The notes below the pieces were generated by a model that worked only from the letters and a program-made list of their open reading frames with translations, was not told where the DNA came from and did no database searches. A program made the translations under genes and the position numbers. Shown here in pieces: positions 59,426 through 64,000 of a stretch of DNA of 64,000 bases. Every line of letters starts with the position of its first letter. Position 1 is the first letter of the stretch. Origin of the DNA: Golubevia sp. BC0850 (lineage: Eukaryota; Basidiomycota; Exobasidiomycetes; Golubeviales; Golubeviaceae); contig JAAVVG010000036.1 of the NCBI GenBank assembly GCA_012976225.1, positions 1 to 64,000 of the forward strand, in the 5' to 3' direction.

Positions 59426-59690
59426 AAGGACTTTAAGAAATGAGGATGGGATGAGGGGAAAGAACAATTGGAACGGAACTCACTTCCCCCTTTCGTGTTC
59501 TTGGACCCTCGATTCGACGCAGCACAGGTCTTCCCCTTGTCAAACACCAATCATCACCAATTTCTTCCAAGTTAGGTCTATAGAACACATCTCATAATCA
59601 CACACACTGCTCTATCACACCTAAAACGTAAAAGAAACTCGTTTCGATTGAATAAAATTACATGTTTGAACGTTTGGTATCTTTCTCCTC

Positions 59691-62663
59691 TCATTTCAAT
59701 CCCTCTATCAGTCCATCTCCGCTAAGAATTCCAGTTGTAGCGATCAAAAATCTTCTATTCCTAGTTTTCGAACTCATAAACCTAAGAGCACTAATCTCAG
59801 CAAAAGTAACTCCACCCAAAAAGAAAACCAAAGTAGTGGTAATTCTATTAGGATCCGAATTTTGATTCGTCGTCCCATTCCCAGTAGGCCCATTTTGCTC
59901 GTTCGAACCTTTGGCTTCATTAGGATGATAAGGTTTTTGAATCTCGTCAAAACTAGGACCAGGTAAACAATCCACTATTTCTTGAAATCCTTTCCAGCCG
60001 ACGATTGGATGAGCTCTAGGTTTCGATTTCAAACCTCCATCACCAATCTGTAGATTTTGATTTCTTCTATCTTCAACTAGAGCTTCTTTCTGAGCTATTG
60101 CTTGAACTAATCTTATACTCAAAGGAGCATAACCTGAATAAACATAACTGATATCTTTGGGATTTAATTCATCAACATCGTCATCTACCAATTTCATCGC
60201 TTTTCTAACATTTGAGAACCCATTCTTCTTCTTTTCTTTATCTCTTAAAGCTTCTTTTGTGTCTTTAGAATTCGAGTTGTCCTTAGTTAAAAGTCCAACT
60301 TTGTTCAAATTCAATAATAAAGGTAAGAAATCATATCCATAAGTTTGTAAAATCTCTCGTTTAACAAATTCCAAGTTCTTAGCTTTCAATCCACCATGAG
60401 TAATAGAATTCAAACAAAGCAATCTCAAAACTTTGTTCAGATCCAATTCTCCATTAATCAGTTCTTCAATTTGATTTTGAATTTCATCTTTCCCACTACT
60501 TGAACTTCCAAAGGTCGTTGAATTAGAGAAAGAATTGACTCCTGCAATCAAACTTTGTTGTAATTCCAAACATTTCAAAAACTCCTCAGAGCTAGTTACG
60601 TTGATGATCTCTTCTTGTAACAAAGTATGTAAACCTAAATTCTGTTTCTCTAAAGTCAGAACTCCTAATTTCGAAACGAACAATCGATGTTGATTTGACA
60701 TTGGAGCAGCATGTCTACCTTCGAAATCATCCCTTAATTTCTTAGCCAAAGAATGCATTCTAGAAGGTACCAGAGTGAAATTGGAATCTCTAAGTGAAGC
60801 GAAGATCGAATCGGAAGTGGAATCTAATCGATGTTTCTTCTTTCTTGTGGGTTGAGTTGATTGAAGTGGCACTCCTGAACCTGAAGGAGTTGAAGGTGGA
60901 GCTGAAGCTGATAGGAGAGTCGTATCTACCTCGACATGGGCTGCGAGTGGAAAGGGAGGACGAGGACGAGATCAGAGCCGATGTTCAAGAGAATTCGAGG
61001 TTTCCTATTCTCGAGTTACCATCTATCTCACTCACCACTCTTGATTCCAATAACCTCATCAATCAAGCCTTCATAAGTCAATTGAGAGCATAGAGGAGTA
61101 GCCAAATCCACGCTTCTATCAATGATGATCAAACTATCAATCACACTACTCGGGTTAGTCAAAGCTGGATTACTCGGATCTGAAGCTAGATGTTCTCTTC
61201 TCTGTCGAAGAAGTAGATCTGAAAGTCTCTGAAATAGGATCGAAAGAGAGTTGGGGGAAATGAGCCAAAACGTTGCTAATCCATCTTCTTGGAAATTACG
61301 GCTCCTTTTTGAAGCGAAGCCACAAAAACCTTGACTCACCTTGCCAACTTCACCCTTTCCCAAAATCCTAGGAAACAATCCATAAACCAGTTGTAAAGTC
61401 ATTAAAGCCATTGCACTATGATGTAAGATTGTATGATCTCCATCTTTGAAAATCTTACTGAAGCCTGCATCTCCTCTAACGCTTCCGTTTCCACTTGCAT
61501 TCGCACTTCCCTTTCCCTTTGCACTTCCACTCGTACTAGCGCTTGAATTTGAATTTGAACTTGAACCCGAAGCCTGAGAGTTGGAGTGAGAGGTACTAAC
61601 CCCTTCTTCCAAACTGAGTAAATCTCTCTCTAAAGGTACGAATTCCAATCCGAAATCATGAATGTTGAGATCCGTTGAAAGGTTTTCACCGCATTGAGAT
61701 AGATTTAGAAGAGACAATTCGGTTCTTCGAGGAGTTAGGAGAGCGGTATACGTATGTGATAGATGAGAGGGTGAAGTTGAGGAGAGACGATCTTGGAGAA
61801 TGTGACCTGGAGATTGGAAAGGGAAGAGGGAGAGGGTCAGTAGAAAGTTTCACAGGTCGGAGGAAAGGACAAGAAGAGATTGTAATGTTTCCTCCCACAT
61901 CATGAGCTAAGTCCATTGACACTCTTTAGATCGATAAATACATCAATTCTGGAAAGAGTGGAAACAAAGCTCAAATATTCTAGAGGATGATAAGGGTTCG
62001 TACAGACGAATCTACCTTTCTGGTTGTTCGATTTTCGGATTCTCAAATGCTAATTTCTCTTTCAATTCTCAATGAATGGGTCAGAAGAAGAGGTTAGACT
62101 TTATCCCGTACGGAAGATGTGATGTGACAGTGAATGAGAGGGGGCCAATCGACTTGCAACTACCTTTTCCCCTTCCTCCTCTTTACTCTCAAATCTAATG
62201 ATTGTAACAACTCACTAGCAATGACCCTAATCCACCTCCTTTCAGGTCTACAAATATAAACCACGGCTCTAGTAGGAGAATTGACATTCTTAGGTTTCGG
62301 TTCTCCCTTCATCAATTCCTCTCTTTCTTTGAAACTCTCATTCTCTGCTTTTTCTTCTTCTAACCAAAACATTTTTTCAACTCCATGTTGTCTTAGAGAG
62401 TTTACATCGGCAATTAAACCTAATGGACCGGCTAAGGATGGATCTAACATTAACGTTTTGGATTCTGGAATGGTATCCAATAATGTGAGAAGAGATGAAA
62501 GTGAAAGTTGAGAGATTGGTGAAAGTGAAAGTCCATCGAAAGTTGCAGTTGAGGGAGATGGAGATGGAGAGGGGGATTGAGATTGAGTTGATGGTAGATT
62601 CAACTTGGGAGTGGAAGTGGAAGTGGAAGTGTACGGAACTCCTATCGGGTTGGAGGATGACAT
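59691..62663 (-). CDS. VPS33: Vacuolar protein sorting protein 33, Sec1/Munc18 family
   Basis: SM-family core subunit of the HOPS/CORVET tethers that guide SNARE assembly at endosome and vacuole. The ATG at 62663 begins MSSSNPIGVPYTSTSTSTPK. Domain 1 includes KTLMLDPSLAGPLGLIADVN and VVYICRPERRWIRVIASE. A Ser/Asn/Gly-rich insert sits before GDHTILHHSAMALMTLQLVY. The most telling stretch is SVIDSLIIIDRSVDLATPLC followed by SQLTYEGLIDEVIGIK, the SM-family signature. The last exon holds FTLVPSRMHSLAKKLRDDFE and ends TTTLVFFLGGVTFAEISALR, then the stop at 59691. The FFLGGVTFAE-like end is shared with SM proteins. At least three introns. Confidence 0.94.
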
Positions 62664-62871
62664 CTTGAACTTGAATTGGTTAGAGATGGAGATTTGATGA
62701 TAAGATATCCAATGCCTTTGATGTCTTTGTCTACCAGTAGACTGTAGTAGAGTCAGACAAGATGTTGTGGTCCCGAGTCAACTAGTCAACCGCGGAAGAT
62801 TCACTATACCACTTTCTCTCTATCCAACGTCGCTCTCCTCTCCTCTTCCTCTCCCGCGAATCTTAATCAAG
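62664..62871. promoter_or_regulatory. Divergent promoter, VPS33 / ABHD11-like
   Basis: 208 bp between divergent ATGs. T/C-rich on the plus strand from about 62805 to the ATG at 62872. Confidence 0.45.
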
Positions 62872-64000
62872 ATGATTCAAAAGGGATTCACTTCTTGCCT
62901 CTCCGTTCTCCCGAAACGGATCCCATGTTCAATCCACGGATGCTCTTCAGCTTCACTCACAGCCATCAGATCTCGAGAGCAACACCTTGGACACCTTGCA
63001 GCTACTCCTTCTCGATCCCTTCACACCTCCAAGGCTACCCTATCTGCTCAATCTACCAATGCCAATAAGAACACCACTCCCACTACAGATCCATTTAAAT
63101 TGAAGCCAATCCCACCAACTGGAGAAACAGTTGAATTGGACTTTGAACTCTATCAACCTCCACAGAACGCAAAGTCTTTCCAAACAGATGCAAAAGCTAT
63201 CGTTGTATGTCATGGACTGTTGTGAGTATCCGAAAGTGTCTAGAGTCAGAGGGCAGACAAGAGAAGAGAACAGACAGAAGATAAGCTCAGGGAAGGGGAC
63301 ACCATGGGAAAGGACATTTCTCTTCGAGGCTACATCAAAGCTCTTCCATCAATGCGTCTTTTTTTAACTGTTGAATCTTCTAGAGAAATGGTTTCTGATC
63401 TCATATTCGATAAGACCTTTTCCGTTTCAATATCAATCAGACGAAAGAACCTCTAATCTGTTCTTCTTACTCTCTCTCCTTCTTCCCACCCATTAGCGGT
63501 TCCAAGCAGAATTGGAGATCTCTAGGAAGATCAATGGCACAACAATTCAATAGACCTGTCTATGCAGTAGTAAGTATCCAAATCTTGAGCTCAGATGGTC
63601 GATCTGTCCCCCAACCTCATGCCTCATTCAAAAGCCTTCTCTCCTTCTATGTTCTTACTGACTAAACACTGGTCTCCATCTTCTCAACCTCCTTTTTTCC
63701 CTTCAAATCACCAGGATCTAAGGAATCATGGAACTTCACCTCATACAGAAGGGATGAGTTATGTAGACATGGCATCAGATCTTCTTCGATTCTTCAAGCA
63801 ACATGACTTGGAAAGGGTAGCTTTGGTTGGACATTCAATGTGAGTGTTTTTTTTGCTTGATCTTATTTTGAGCCTTTGATGGTATTGGAGATGTTGTCTA
63901 AGTACAGTCACTCCAGAGATGAGACTAACTGATTCGAACTCCTTTCTTGATCTCTCTCGAACAGGGGTGGAAAGACAGTTCAAGCCTTGGCTTTATCTTC
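62872..64000 (+). CDS. ABHD11-like mitochondrial alpha/beta hydrolase (3' part outside the window)
   Basis: Serine hydrolase of the alpha/beta-fold; mitochondrial ABHD11-type enzymes are lipases/thioesterases. Exons seen are 62872-63221, 63497-63570, 63715-63839 and 63965-64000 (cut). The N terminus MIQKGFTSCLSVLPKRIPCS with later Arg/Ser residues looks like a mitochondrial presequence. The fold starts VELDFELYQPP; KAIVVCHGLFGSKQNWRSLG contains the HGLFGS oxyanion motif of ABHD11. VYAVDLRNHGTSPHTEGMSY follows, and the nucleophile elbow GHSMGGKTVQALAL is split by an intron. The catalytic Asp and His would lie beyond the right edge. Confidence 0.9.

Overview
The window is nuclear DNA from a fungus, most likely a yeast-like basidiomycete. 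Almost every gene is broken by short introns with strong gtgagt-type donors and pyrimidine-rich acceptors. Three Zn2Cys6 regulators, a lanosterol synthase, a P-type proton ATPase (PMA1) and a GT90/CAP10-type glycosyltransferase are present, and genes are packed on both strands. I cannot fix the genus from sequence alone. Gene models were assembled by eye, joining reading frames across splice sites so that conserved family motifs read through. Exon edges that I checked base by base are quoted.

Layout. 1-6.4 kb: a partial meiotic recombinase (DMC1, minus strand) and, divergently, a large Zn2Cys6 regulator. 6.9-17.5 kb: a cytosolic phospholipase A2-like lipase, lanosterol synthase (ERG7), a WHI2-like BTB protein and a DUF2470 protein. 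18-27 kb: a secreted LVIVD/beta-propeller-like protein, an uncharacterised cysteine-cluster protein, the rRNA m5C methyltransferase RCM1/NSUN5 preceded by a small upstream ORF, and a decayed TPR-F-box gene. 27.5-32.8 kb: an MFS transporter and a Zn2Cys6 regulator transcribed divergently from a shared 481-bp promoter. 33-45 kb: COG6, a NIPSNAP protein, signal peptidase subunit SPC2 and the plasma-membrane H+-ATPase PMA1. 45.4-53 kb: the lysine methyltransferase EFM3, the NEDD8 E1 subunit UBA3 and a third Zn2Cys6 regulator. 53.5-64 kb: mitochondrial processing peptidase alpha (MAS2), a GT90 glycosyltransferase, a small single-pass membrane protein, VPS33 and a partial ABHD11-like hydrolase.

Most genes are housekeeping and unrelated to each other: sterol synthesis, secretory pathway (COG6, SPC2, VPS33), mitochondria (MAS2, NIPSNAP, ABHD11-like) and protein or RNA modification (EFM3, UBA3, RCM1). 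The only pair that looks like a functional unit is the divergent MFS transporter/Zn2Cys6 regulator. Its promoter holds a symmetric array of four CGG/CCG half-sites, the type of element Zn2Cys6 dimers bind.

I see no clearly novel multi-gene system. The points most worth following are that CGG/CCG array, the TPR-F-box pseudogene with a 14-bp tandem duplication and several further lesions, the RCM1 upstream ORF, a perfect 20-bp palindrome, and a cysteine-repeat protein of unknown function. No convincing tRNA, rRNA, snRNA, transposon or CRISPR array was found by eye.
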